Assembly: GCA_964444795.1 (NCBI GenBank)
Contig: CAYUIQ010000070.1
Coordinates: 1 to 35,238 of the forward strand
Direction: 5' to 3'
Source of the DNA: JABMRP01 sp964444795
GTDB lineage: Bacteria; Planctomycetota; Planctomycetia; Pirellulales; Thermoguttaceae
DNA length: 35,238 nt
The notes below the pieces were generated by a model. The model saw only the letters and a list, made by a program, of their open reading frames with translations, had not been told where the DNA came from and made no database searches. This document shows, piece by piece, positions 18,882-26,463 of this stretch (the first letter of the stretch is position 1; each line of letters opens with the position of its first letter). The position numbers were made by a program, and so were the translations under genes.

Positions 18882-19538
18882 ATCAAGAAAAGTAGTCCAC
18901 TCGTCCTCGGGCTCAGCCTGCTCTTTTAGGTGGTAGGCAATCTCCGACAGGCCGATCGAAATATGCTCGTTGCGGACCAGCACATCCCAGGGAACGACCA
19001 ACAGAGCGGGCGTGAAGTTCCAGATCGCCTTCACCCCGGCCGAAACGACACGATCGGTCAGTTTCTGGGATACGTCTGCTGGGGTGGTCAGAATGGCAAG
19101 GCGGACTTTGTGTCGTTTGACGAAGGGCTTGACTCCCCGCATCGACTTGATCGGACACCCGGCAATCTCACCACCGAGCCTTTCCGGGTCGCTGTCGAAC
19201 GCGGCGACAATCCGCAAGCCGTATCGCTTGAAGCCCGAGTAGGCCAACAGGGCTCCCCCCAAGTGTCCGGTGCCGATCAGAACGGCTTCGTAGTTTCGGT
19301 CGAAGCCCAACACCACGCGGATGGAACGGCAGACCTCGCAGACCTCAAACCCCACCCGCCCCATTCCTTGCAGCCCGATGGCACCGAAATCCTTACGGAC
19401 CTGTGTCGGGTCAATATCCAAGGCTTTGGCGATCTGGGCGCTAGTGATGGTCTGAAGCGGTTTCTTGGCTGTCAATTCCGACAAGAGTCGGTGATATCGC
19501 ATCAACCGTTCGAGGACGAGTCTCTTGAGGCGTGCCAA
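18876..19538 (-). CDS. rex: Redox-sensing transcriptional repressor Rex
   Basis: A 220-residue Rex-family regulator that binds DNA when NADH/NAD+ is low and releases it when NADH rises. The N-terminal winged helix includes TSAQIAKALDIDPTQVRKD (residues about 33-51), and the Rossmann domain has the LIGTGHLGGALLAY nucleotide-binding motif. The C-terminal domain-swap helix is present. No ATG fits; I use TTG at 19536-19538, preceded by GGGGGAAAACTC, and the family N-terminus matches from there. It is transcribed toward aprBA, 536 bp upstream of aprB, so it is well placed to govern sulfate-reduction genes. Rex controls sat in Desulfovibrio, a known precedent. Confidence 0.92.
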   Translation of the reverse strand: MARLKRLVLERLMRYHRLLSELTAKKPLQTITSAQIAKALDIDPTQVRKDFGAIGLQGMGRVGFEVCEVCRSIRVVLGFDRNYEAVLIGTGHLGGALLAYSGFKRYGLRIVAAFDSDPERLGGEIAGCPIKSMRGVKPFVKRHKVRLAILTTPADVSQKLTDRVVSAGVKAIWNFTPALLVVPWDVLVRNEHISIGLSEIAYHLKEQAEPEDEWTTFLDT

Positions 19539-19641
19539 GAGTTTTCCCCCGTTATCAATTCAGTGTTTCGCGCATTCGGATAGAAACGCCAGCGAGCTAT
19601 CGACAAGGTCCCGTTCTATTACCCCCTCGATCGACGGGGAC

Positions 19642-19670
19642 ATTCTAAGCGATCTGCCGCATTCCGTCAA
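19642..19670 (-). promoter_or_regulatory. Probable rex promoter
   Basis: On the minus strand TTGACG (19665-19670) and TAGAAT (19642-19647) are separated by exactly 17 bp, close to the sigma-70 consensus. This places the rex TTG start roughly 100 bp downstream. Confidence 0.5.
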
Positions 19671-19752
19671 CAATATAACAAACACACGGGTGAGCCGTTC
19701 GAGTTTTTCCTGAAATTTTGGTTTTTTTGGGCCGTTACGGGCCCCTCTTCCC

Positions 19753-19780
19753 TTGACTTCGCCGTGGGCATACCTAGGGT
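19753..19780 (+). promoter_or_regulatory. Possible promoter of the CBS-domain gene
   Basis: TTGACT (19753-19758) and TAGGGT (19775-19780) are 16 bp apart and about 80 bp before the start codon. The -10 box is a weak match. Confidence 0.25.
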
Positions 19781-19861
19781 TTTTAGTGTGCCGTTTGGGC
19801 AAATCTCTCAGCGATTGCTGCGGCCCCAACGGGTGCCCTTACCTCGTTCAAGGAGCATGTG

Positions 19862-20263
19862 ATGCCCGCACAGATTACCGTTCGAGAACTTCTGGAATTC
19901 AAGCGCGGCGAGATCCACTGGATCGGACCGGATGCCACCGTCTTCGAGGCCATCAAGACGATGTCCGAGGCGAAGATCGGTGCCCTGCCCGTGATCGAGG
20001 CGGGGGCACTGGTCGGGATCTTCTCGGAACGGGACTACGCCCGAAGAATTATCCTCGAAGGAAAGGCCTCCAAGGAGACCCCCGTCCGAGAGGTGATGAC
20101 CGCCAGCGTCACCTCCATCTCACCCGAGCAAACCGTCAAGCAGTGCATGGCGATGATGACCAAGAGCCACTTCCGCCATCTTCCCGTCATCGAAGGGGGG
20201 AGCGTCGTGGGGATCATCTCGATCGGCGATATCGTTCGCGCGATTCTGATGTCGATCCTATAA
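19862..20263 (+). CDS. Tandem CBS-domain protein
   Basis: A 133-residue protein made of two CBS domains and nothing else. The repeats are visible as VFEAIKTMSEAKIGALPVIEAG...GIFSERDYARRI and VKQCMAMMTKSHFRHLPVIEGG...GIISIGDIVRAIL. CBS pairs bind adenosine nucleotides (AMP, ATP, SAM) and act as energy sensors. Next to rex and an APS-reductase island, which releases AMP, an adenylate-sensing role is attractive but inferred. ATG at 19862 is preferred over GTG at 19859 because AAGGAG lies 6 bp before it. It is divergent from rex. Confidence 0.85.
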   Translation: MPAQITVRELLEFKRGEIHWIGPDATVFEAIKTMSEAKIGALPVIEAGALVGIFSERDYARRIILEGKASKETPVREVMTASVTSISPEQTVKQCMAMMTKSHFRHLPVIEGGSVVGIISIGDIVRAILMSIL

Positions 20264-20340
20264 ATCCCCGCGGACCCATAAACCCCGCGGAAAGGCCCCG
20301 CGCTGGGGGCAGGTCTCCGAGTCGCGCTGGGCACAGGCTT

Positions 20341-20363
20341 CCTCACCTCGCCCATGGGTGAGG
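20341..20363. other. Small hairpin between the CBS gene and the siroheme gene
   Basis: CCTCACC at 20341-20347 pairs with GGTGAGG at 20357-20363 around a 9-nt loop. No T-run follows. It could mark the end of the CBS transcript or a leader stem of the next gene; nothing else is recognised in the 189-bp spacer. Confidence 0.3.
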
Positions 20364-20452
20364 CCACTTGCCGTTGTGCCGGAATCCGTCTACAGTGAAA
20401 GGTTTCGCCCCGTGCCAGCCCGCCCAGTACGTGACCCCCAATCCGAGTACCC

Positions 20453-21994
20453 ATGTCGACCGCCCATTCGAGTACCGTGCCGAGCCGTTCTCCAGGAACC
20501 GTTTATCTCGTAGGTGCGGGTCCAGGCGATCCTGGCCTGCTGACCGTACGTGCGGTCGAGTGCCTCGGCCGGGCCAATCTGGTCCTCTACGACTACCTGG
20601 TGAACCCGGCCTCGTTGGATCATGCGTCCGCCACGGCCGAATTGGTTTGCCTGGGCCATCATAGCAGCGGGCGGATGCTCAGCCAGGACGAAATCGTTGC
20701 CCTCATGCTCCAAGGCGCCCAGGAGGGCAAGACGGTCGTGCGGCTGAAGGGGGGCGATCCGTCGGTCTTCGGCCGCGGGGCCGACGAAATCGAGCCGCTC
20801 CGCGAAGCGGGGATTCCGTTGGAGATCGTGCCCGCGGTGACCGCCGGTCTGGCGGTGGCCGCCTATTGCGAGATTCCCATCACGCACCACGACGATGCGT
20901 CGGCGGTGGCCCTAATCGCCGGCCAGGAACGCCACTGCAAGGCCGAATCGCATCTCGACTTCGGCGTGTTGGCCCACTTTCCCGGTACGCTTATCTTCTA
21001 CATGGGCGTCCGCAAGGCCGGCCAGTGGAGCCGGGCTTTGATGGAAAACGGCAAAGCGGCCGACACGCCCGTGGCCATCGTCCGATGGTGTAGCTGGGCA
21101 CGGCAGCAGATGATTCGTTGTACGCTGGATTCGGTCGTCGACGTCATCGCGGAAAAGAAGATCCGCCCCCCGTCGCTGTTCGTCGTAGGCAAGGTGGCCG
21201 ACCGTGCTCCGGATGTTTCCTGGTTTGCCTCGCGACCGTTGTTCGGCACACGCGTTCTGGTTGCCGGTTCGCCGGGCACTTCCGAGAAGCTCCGCGACCG
21301 ATTCGCCGCGCTGGGGGCCGACGCCGTGACCCAAGGGGCCATTCGCATCACCGATCCGCCCGATTGGGCGCCGGTCGACGAGGCGCTGGAAAACCTGGGC
21401 CGCTACCATTGGGTCGTTTTTTCCAGCAAGAACGGGGTTGATTACTTCATGCGGCGCCTCCTCCAGCTTGGCGGCGATGCGCGACGGCTGGGTGGCGTGA
21501 AGCTGGCCGCGGTGGGCTCCAAAACGGCCGAGCGGCTTGGCGTCTACCATCTGACGGCCGACGTCGTGCCCGAGCGGTTCGATGCCGATGCGCTCGCCGC
21601 GATCCTGACCGGCGACGCGGCCGGGCAGCGTTTCCTGCTGGCCGGGGCCAGTCGGGGTCGGCAGCTCTTGGCCGACGAACTGCGAGCCGCCGGCGCCGAG
21701 GTCGATCCGATCGTGGTCTACGGCAACGTCGACGTCGAGGAAGCCGATCCCAACGTGGCCGCCGAACTGGCCTCCGACGAGATCGATTGGGTCACGGTGA
21801 CCAGTTCCGCCACGGCCCAGTCGCTGGTCCGTCTCTACGGCGAGGCGCTAAGAAGCGCCCGCCTGGCCAGCATCAGCCCATTGACCTCCGCCGCCCTGTG
21901 TGATTTGGGCTTCGAGCCGTCCGCCGAAGCCTCGCCCCACACGGCCGCCGCCATGGTCGACGCGATTTTGCACGCCGCTCAAGAGGTCGATTGA
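20453..21994 (+). CDS. Uroporphyrinogen-III C-methyltransferase / uroporphyrinogen-III synthase fusion
   Basis: A 513-residue bifunctional enzyme. Residues about 15-255 form the SAM-dependent methyltransferase (CobA/SUMT) with VYLVGAGPGDPGLLT, LVLYDYLV and VRLKGGDPSVFGRG motifs. Residues about 260-510 form a HemD-type synthase with VVFSSKNGVDYF and VTVTSSATAQSLV segments. Together they close the tetrapyrrole ring to uroporphyrinogen III and methylate it to precorrin-2, the precursor of siroheme and cobalamin. Siroheme is the DsrAB cofactor, so proximity to the sulfate-reduction block makes sense. The start lacks a strong ribosome-binding site. The dehydrogenase/ferrochelatase step is not encoded here. 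Confidence 0.94.
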   Translation: MSTAHSSTVPSRSPGTVYLVGAGPGDPGLLTVRAVECLGRANLVLYDYLVNPASLDHASATAELVCLGHHSSGRMLSQDEIVALMLQGAQEGKTVVRLKGGDPSVFGRGADEIEPLREAGIPLEIVPAVTAGLAVAAYCEIPITHHDDASAVALIAGQERHCKAESHLDFGVLAHFPGTLIFYMGVRKAGQWSRALMENGKAADTPVAIVRWCSWARQQMIRCTLDSVVDVIAEKKIRPPSLFVVGKVADRAPDVSWFASRPLFGTRVLVAGSPGTSEKLRDRFAALGADAVTQGAIRITDPPDWAPVDEALENLGRYHWVVFSSKNGVDYFMRRLLQLGGDARRLGGVKLAAVGSKTAERLGVYHLTADVVPERFDADALAAILTGDAAGQRFLLAGASRGRQLLADELRAAGAEVDPIVVYGNVDVEEADPNVAAELASDEIDWVTVTSSATAQSLVRLYGEALRSARLASISPLTSAALCDLGFEPSAEASPHTAAAMVDAILHAAQEVD

Positions 21995-22006
21995 CGGCAA
22001 CTCGTT

Positions 22007-22078
22007 GTACAATGGCTCTCCGAAGCCGTCGTTGCGCGTGCCCAGCTTCCCTTCGACGGCCGCGGAGGGCCATCGTAC
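22007..22078. repeat. REP-like hairpin, 25-bp imperfect arms, downstream of the siroheme gene
   Basis: Arm 22007-22031 (GTACAATGGCTCTCCG...) is the reverse complement of 22054-22078 at 21 of 25 positions. It follows the stop codon by 12 bp. A related GTACGA-containing hairpin is found at 23581-23602. It may act as a transcription-end or mRNA-stability element, or as a dispersed repeat; no T-run is present. Confidence 0.6.
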
Positions 22079-22127
22079 AGATCTTCTCGGTACGATGGAT
22101 TCCTTGTCAAAGGTTATGCACTACTGC

Positions 22128-22370
22128 TTATCCGACGATCAGCAGCGCCACGTAGGGGACGGCATTGAAGACCAGAAAGAAGATCTTGAACAACCCGAGG
22201 AACGAGTACATGGCCACGTTGAAGGCCTCCCGGGAAATGGGAAACCATTTGCTCTGCGTGCGGTACACCCATTCCGGGGAAAACATGCACATGACGGTCC
22301 AGAGGGCCAACAGGGCCCCGTTGATGATCGTACACCACATGAAAAATTCTGTGAGCGTCTGAATGTCCAT
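22128..22370 (-). CDS. Small two-helix membrane protein, DUF6868-like
   Basis: An 80-residue protein with two predicted membrane helices (about residues 8-30 and 55-79). The segments FFMWCTIINGALLALW, SREAFNVAMYSFLGLFKI and VFNAVPYVALLI resemble the small DUF6868 family. The function is unknown. ATG at 22368-22370 has GAGGAGAAA upstream. It is a single-gene unit, convergent with the siroheme gene and followed on the other side by a hairpin repeat. Confidence 0.7.
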   Translation of the reverse strand: MDIQTLTEFFMWCTIINGALLALWTVMCMFSPEWVYRTQSKWFPISREAFNVAMYSFLGLFKIFFLVFNAVPYVALLIVG

Positions 22371-22450
22371 GGTATTTCTCCTCGTCTATCCCGGATTGAA
22401 CTTACCAAAAACACCGTGCGGTGGGACAAGCGAAGCGCCGGCCCACCATC

Positions 22451-22572
22451 TTCCGTCGTTCTTCGTGCCCTTCGTGTCTTGGTGGTATCGCAATGACCCT
22501 GTCGCTTGAGCGGATCGGATTTACCACAAAGACAGGAAGGACACAAAGAACGAAGGAGCGTGTGTCGGACGG
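22451..22572. repeat. MITE-like hairpin repeat, copy 1
   Basis: Left arm 22451-22487 and right arm 22521-22558 are near-complementary stretches of the type TACCACAAAGACA...GAACGAAGGAG, around a roughly 33-bp centre. It is followed by TGTGTCGGACG. Copy 2 at 23246-23360 matches it in arms, centre and the trailing sequence, in the same orientation. There is no coding capacity. Confidence 0.8.
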
Positions 22573-22621
22573 ATGTCCCTGCTGCAACGGTTGCGTGCCA
22601 CTCTCTGTCTATCGACAGGTT

Positions 22622-23209
22622 TCAACACAAGTTTGCTTCCGTGACAGAAAAATGGCCGGAAACTTCAGCATTAAGGAACTCCATTAGGTTGCCAGAAATG
22701 AAGACATAACCAACATCTTCTGATGCAACAAGATCATGGCCTTCCGTTGACGAACCGACGAGTGCCAATTCATCTTTGCTTTCAACTATCTCTGCCTTTC
22801 TGATTACTTCCGCCGTTCTTGGAACAACAATAGCCCATAACAAACCCATTGCTCTGGATATTTCAGGGGAATGCGGTTCCTCCAGGATAAAGTCTTCCGG
22901 CTCACCAGACTCCGGATAATACTCCGGTCCATCTGATTTCATATCCCATGAAAGCAGATCAAGGTCAACGATATGCGTTTTGATGACTTCTCTGAACGTA
23001 AAACCCGAAAATGAACGAGATAGAATCCTGTCTTTGAGGTTGTCCGTAACGATGATGTTGCCGGAAGGGAAGCTTATTGGAGGTATATATGGGCCCACTC
23101 TTTGAAGACAAATATCGCCATTGTCTTCTTCGCCAGCCATGCCGTTGAGAAGAATGTCGCCATAGTCACCCCATGGAGCGACTGGCTCTTCAAGGTAGAA
23201 GTATTTCAT
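22622..23209 (-). CDS. Hypothetical protein, possibly Imm11/DUF1629-like, in a repeat-flanked cassette
   Basis: A 195-residue acidic protein starting MKYFYLEEPV. I do not recognise it with certainty. The layout (MKYFYLEE start, IIVTDNLKDRIL in the middle, GYVFISGNLMEFLNAEVSGHF near the end) recalls DUF1629/Imm11 immunity-type proteins, but this is a weak call. Base composition is visibly more AT-rich than the surrounding genes, and the gene lies exactly between two direct copies of a hairpin repeat (22451-22572 and 23246-23360), suggesting acquisition by transfer. No toxin partner is seen. ATG at 23207-23209 follows AGGGGA; upstream in-frame codons belong to the repeat. Confidence 0.55.
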   Translation of the reverse strand: MKYFYLEEPVAPWGDYGDILLNGMAGEEDNGDICLQRVGPYIPPISFPSGNIIVTDNLKDRILSRSFSGFTFREVIKTHIVDLDLLSWDMKSDGPEYYPESGEPEDFILEEPHSPEISRAMGLLWAIVVPRTAEVIRKAEIVESKDELALVGSSTEGHDLVASEDVGYVFISGNLMEFLNAEVSGHFSVTEANLC

Positions 23210-23245
23210 GGTGATCCCCTGTTTAACGCTCGATCTCCATATATC

Positions 23246-23360
23246 CCCTTCTTCGTTCTTCGTGTCTTCGTGGTCCCACAATTGCCCTGTCGTCCGAGCG
23301 AATCGAGCTTACCACAAAGACACCAAGGGCACGAAGAACGAAGGAGCCTGTGTCGGACGT
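23246..23360. repeat. MITE-like hairpin repeat, copy 2
   Basis: Left arm around 23246-23275 and right arm 23309-23346 are complementary (CTTCGTTCTTCGTG... against ...CACGAAGAACGAAG). The trailing TGTGTCGGACG matches copy 1. Copies 1 and 2 are direct repeats bracketing the hypothetical gene. The remaining stretch to 23580 shows nothing recognisable. Confidence 0.8.
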
Positions 23361-23580
23361 ACCGCAGTCCATTAACGCATCGTCCGATGACACCGATCCT
23401 ACTACGCGCGATGTGGGCGTGCAATGGGCTGGGTGAAAACGGCTAGGAGATTCCGTGGTGGGCCGTCGGTCGCTTGTCGGATGGCGGTAGAACGGGCGAC
23501 TGGCTGGCGCGACTTGTTTGGTTTGCGACGGTTCAGCAGCAGGTTACGCGACCTTGTCCCACCCTGCACGGGGGTGCTTT

Positions 23581-23602
23581 CGACGGGCTGGGAAGCCCGT
23601 CG
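23581..23602. repeat. Perfect 9-bp-stem hairpin past the HEAT-repeat gene
   Basis: CGACGGGCT (23581-23589) and AGCCCGTCG (23594-23602) form a perfect stem with a 4-nt loop just downstream of the HEAT-repeat gene stop on the minus strand. It may act as a Rho-independent-like end without a T-run, or be a dispersed planctomycete-style hairpin repeat; TACAGATC follows it as it does the 22007-22078 element. Confidence 0.55.
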
Positions 23603-23608
23603 TACAGA

Positions 23609-24235
23609 TCATCCACCGCCGAGTATGCGTTGTGTCAGACGACCTATCGCGGTCCGCTGGAGTTGGCCGTCGCCGTAGAGATCGACCGGACCTTCGTCGG
23701 TGAGTAGATCGGGGCGGGCGGCTAGCACCGTGGTCTGCCCTACTTGCCCCAGGCACCAGACGGCCGTGCCGCGGAGTTGAGGGTCGGGGTGATCGAGTGC
23801 CGCCGTGATCGTCGGAAGCACCGGCGGAAGCCACTCCTCCGCCAACGGTCCGAGGCGGCCGATGGCCCAGAGGCAGCCGGGGCGGAAATGGTCGAGATCT
23901 TCTTCGGCCATCTCGACGATCAGCGAGACGACGACCGGGATGTAATCGTCGAACGGTCCGGGATACCGGCGGAGGATCTCCGCCATGGCTTCCGGCGCCC
24001 GCCAACAGACACCGCCCGACTCTTCGCTGAGCAGCCAGTAGAGACGTCGCAGAAGGTTGCGAACGTAATCGGGATTCCCCTCGGCGACGCGCGCAGCGGC
24101 CACACCTATCGCCTCGACGGCCCGCCAGGCGATCAGCGGGTCCAACTCGAACGTGAGCGAAACGAGCGTCCCCAGGGCACGCTTCTTGCGGACCGCCAGT
24201 TCGGCAATCTGGTCGAAGCGCCCCTGCTGGAGCAA
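23609..24235 (-). CDS. HEAT-repeat protein, DVU0298-like, end of the second MK module
   Basis: A protein of about 208 residues built of helical HEAT/armadillo-like repeats. Examples are WRAVEAIGVAAARVAEG, FRPGCLWAIGRLGPLAEEW and LRGTAVWCLGQVGQ, each with the helix-turn-helix pattern and conserved Arg/Gly. It resembles the DVU0298 family of sulfate reducers, which has no settled function; HEAT repeats usually bind partner proteins. No ATG lies in frame. Similarity to the family N-terminus (KKTLLELLQQGRFDQ) extends upstream of TTG at 24235, so a rare ATT (24254-24256) or CTG (24260-24262) start after GGAAG is possible. It follows the HdrD-like gene almost directly, so it is the last gene of that operon. 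Confidence 0.7.
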   Translation of the reverse strand: MLQQGRFDQIAELAVRKKRALGTLVSLTFELDPLIAWRAVEAIGVAAARVAEGNPDYVRNLLRRLYWLLSEESGGVCWRAPEAMAEILRRYPGPFDDYIPVVVSLIVEMAEEDLDHFRPGCLWAIGRLGPLAEEWLPPVLPTITAALDHPDPQLRGTAVWCLGQVGQTTVLAARPDLLTDEGPVDLYGDGQLQRTAIGRLTQRILGGG

Positions 24236-24270
24236 CTCAAGCAGCGTTTTCTTAATCGGCAGGCTTCCGA

Positions 24271-25614
24271 TTAGACGTATTCCTCGCGTACGGCGGCTTT
24301 CCCGTTGATGAGAATCGATCGGGATAGCATATCATGTACGCCGCCGACGTCAATATCCTCCTGGTGATGCTCCATGAGTTGCGTCAACTGGCGTTTGCAG
24401 TTGGAGCAGGCGGTGGCGACGTACGTGGCGCCGGTCTCGTGGATCTGGTCGAGCTTCTTCTTGCCGGAGATTTCCATACGGAACGGCAGAATATCGTCCA
24501 TGGCCGACAGCCCGCCACCCCCGCCGCAGCACCAGTTTTCGCTCCGGTTGGGATACATTTCGCGGAAATCGGCACACGCGGCCTTGAGAATCTCCCTCGG
24601 CTCGTCGACGATATTGCACGACCGGCCGAAGTTGCACGGATCGTGGTAGGTGACCGGCTGGGGATTCTTCGATTTATCGAATTCCAGCCGGTTATTCTTG
24701 ATGTGGTCGGCGGTCCACTGCATGCAGTTGGCGATCTCGAAGGGCAAATCTCCCCACCAACCGCCCTTCTCCATCATCATCTTCATGATCCGATAGGCGT
24801 GGCCGCACTCGCCCATGAGCATGGTCTTGGCGCCGAGCTTCTTAGCCTCCTCGACGTACATCTTGTTGTCGTCTTTCATGTTCTGATCGTTGCCCGTGAA
24901 CAGCCCGTAGTTGGCTCCGTCGAAGCACTTCGAACTCATTGTCCACTTATCGGTCATGCCCAACACATGAAACACCTTGGCCAATCCCATGGTCGCCTCG
25001 GGGTTGACCAGCACGTCACCGGAGGGCGGTACGTGGAAATACTCGGCGCCTTCGACGTCGACGGGAATCTTGATGTCGATGCCGTGTTCGTCCTTCATTT
25101 CTTCTTCGAGGAAATCGATCGCCGACATAAAGGCCGCCTGATTGGCACCGTCGGTATTGCCCGTCTCCAACGAGATCTGGACCACCTTCTGCATCGTCTC
25201 GGGCGTTCGGCCGAGCTGGTCGAGGATGGCGCGTCCCTTGCGAGTGATGACGGAATGGTCGATGCCGAAGGGGCAGAAATTGGCGCAACGGCGACATCCG
25301 GTGCATTCGTAGAAGATCTTCTCCCACTCGTCGATATCCTTCGGATCGAAGTCGGCCGCGCCGGCCAAGCGGCCGAAGAGCCTGCCCGAGATGGTGCAGT
25401 ACTTGCGGTAGACGCGGCGGATAATATCGGTCCGTTCGGCCGGGTTGTATCGCTTCTCGTTCTTGCCGTAATAGACCGGGCAAACCGAGGCACACGTTCC
25501 GCACTTGGCACACATGTCCATGTACATGCGCATCGCCCGGGGGCCGTTCTTCATGGCCTTGATGGCGCCCACGACTTTCTCTTTGACGTTTCCGTCGGTG
25601 TCTGCGTCTGACAT
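24271..25614 (-). CDS. HdrD/DsrK-like iron-sulfur oxidoreductase (TmcB-type), module 2
   Basis: A 447-residue cytoplasmic iron-sulfur protein of the HdrD/DsrK/TmcB family. It has two ferredoxin motifs (C35, C38, C41, C45 and C104, C107, C110, C114). A CCG domain follows with HDPCN, C362/C363 in CCGGGGG, and a canonical ACSNC ending (C403, C406), so a non-cubane [4Fe-4S] disulfide-reducing site is likely. With the adjacent NarI-like cytochrome it should form a menaquinol-linked complex like DsrMK or TmcBC. The DsrC paralogue encoded upstream is the obvious candidate substrate. The natural substrate is not shown. Confidence 0.88.
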   Translation of the reverse strand: MSDADTDGNVKEKVVGAIKAMKNGPRAMRMYMDMCAKCGTCASVCPVYYGKNEKRYNPAERTDIIRRVYRKYCTISGRLFGRLAGAADFDPKDIDEWEKIFYECTGCRRCANFCPFGIDHSVITRKGRAILDQLGRTPETMQKVVQISLETGNTDGANQAAFMSAIDFLEEEMKDEHGIDIKIPVDVEGAEYFHVPPSGDVLVNPEATMGLAKVFHVLGMTDKWTMSSKCFDGANYGLFTGNDQNMKDDNKMYVEEAKKLGAKTMLMGECGHAYRIMKMMMEKGGWWGDLPFEIANCMQWTADHIKNNRLEFDKSKNPQPVTYHDPCNFGRSCNIVDEPREILKAACADFREMYPNRSENWCCGGGGGLSAMDDILPFRMEISGKKKLDQIHETGATYVATACSNCKRQLTQLMEHHQEDIDVGGVHDMLSRSILINGKAAVREEYV

Positions 25615-25652
25615 ATTTCTTTCCTTCTCCGAGGCGAACGTTCGGTTGCGAC

Positions 25653-26372
25653 CTATTGCTTTCGAATGAGTTGATGGGTGAAGAAGATCCCGCCGAAGTG
25701 CAGAATCTTGCTAAAGGGAATCGCCATGATCAGCACGAGTGCCAGACACATGTGTACGAGAAATACACTGTTGTTCAGCGCCGGTTGGGACCCGGGGCTG
25801 TTGAATGTCGCCAGGGCGATGAAGTACTTGTGGGTCAGCGTCAGGTCGAAATGGTGGGCCGAGAATCGCATCATGTTGCCGGTGAACACGATTGCCCCGA
25901 GCAAGAGCAGGGCCAGATAGTCGGCCGGGCCGGTCACTTCCTGGGCACGCTGCAGCGTCAGTCGCCGCGCCAGCAACAAGATCAGCGCGGCGAAAATCAA
26001 CACCCCCGCGGCACCGCCGGCACCGCCGGACATCGCGCGGATCGCCTCCGTACTCATGAAGACCCCGAGCATGGCGTCGACCAGGGGCGTGACCACGCGG
26101 AAATGGCCGACGAAAATCAGCGCCAGCACCACGTGGAAGCTCCAAGCCAAAACCCAGAGCACGCGATCTCCGTGAAAGAGGCTCTTGAACAGCGCGACTT
26201 CCTTGAGCATGTTGATCGTATTCTCGCCCGGCGTGGGCGGGGCGGGAAAGAGCGTCATCGACGGCGACGCGAGCTTTTTCCAAGAATTGATCCGATAGAT
26301 CATTCCCGCCACAAACACCACCAACGTCACGTATGGGAGCACGACCCCCACCAGAATTTTTACGAATTCCAC
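25653..26372 (-). CDS. NarI/DsrM-like cytochrome b subunit (TmcC-type), module 2
   Basis: A 239-residue membrane protein with about five helices and several helix histidines (for example WSFHVVLALIFVGHF and MRFSAHHFDL), matching the respiratory nitrate reductase gamma/DsrM/TmcC family that binds heme b and oxidises or reduces quinone. The start is GTG at 26370-26372, supported by GGGAGG upstream. It precedes the HdrD-like gene by 38 bp and follows the DsrC paralogue by 91 bp. The partner is clearly the HdrD-like protein. Confidence 0.87.
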   Translation of the reverse strand: MEFVKILVGVVLPYVTLVVFVAGMIYRINSWKKLASPSMTLFPAPPTPGENTINMLKEVALFKSLFHGDRVLWVLAWSFHVVLALIFVGHFRVVTPLVDAMLGVFMSTEAIRAMSGGAGGAAGVLIFAALILLLARRLTLQRAQEVTGPADYLALLLLGAIVFTGNMMRFSAHHFDLTLTHKYFIALATFNSPGSQPALNNSVFLVHMCLALVLIMAIPFSKILHFGGIFFTHQLIRKQ

Positions 26373-26463
26373 CTTGTGTTTCCTCCCAAAGGGTCAACTC
26401 AACAGTCGTTAGCTTGATCCGTTGCGAGAAGCGATTTTTCGGTCCTCGTCCTCGCGAAACATA

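Larger units (their letters stand above)
19539..19861. other. Divergent rex/CBS-protein intergenic region
   Basis: Contains outward-facing promoter candidates for both genes and no credible coding frame. The sequence ACAATATAAC at 19670-19679, overlapping the rex -35 box, recurs exactly at 18704-18713 upstream of aprBA in the same orientation, suggesting a shared binding element. Confidence 0.5.

Noticed and set aside
22007..22078. Hairpin past the siroheme gene as a Rho-independent terminator
   Set aside because: The stem is long and imperfect and there is no T-run after it on either strand; a dispersed hairpin repeat is more likely.
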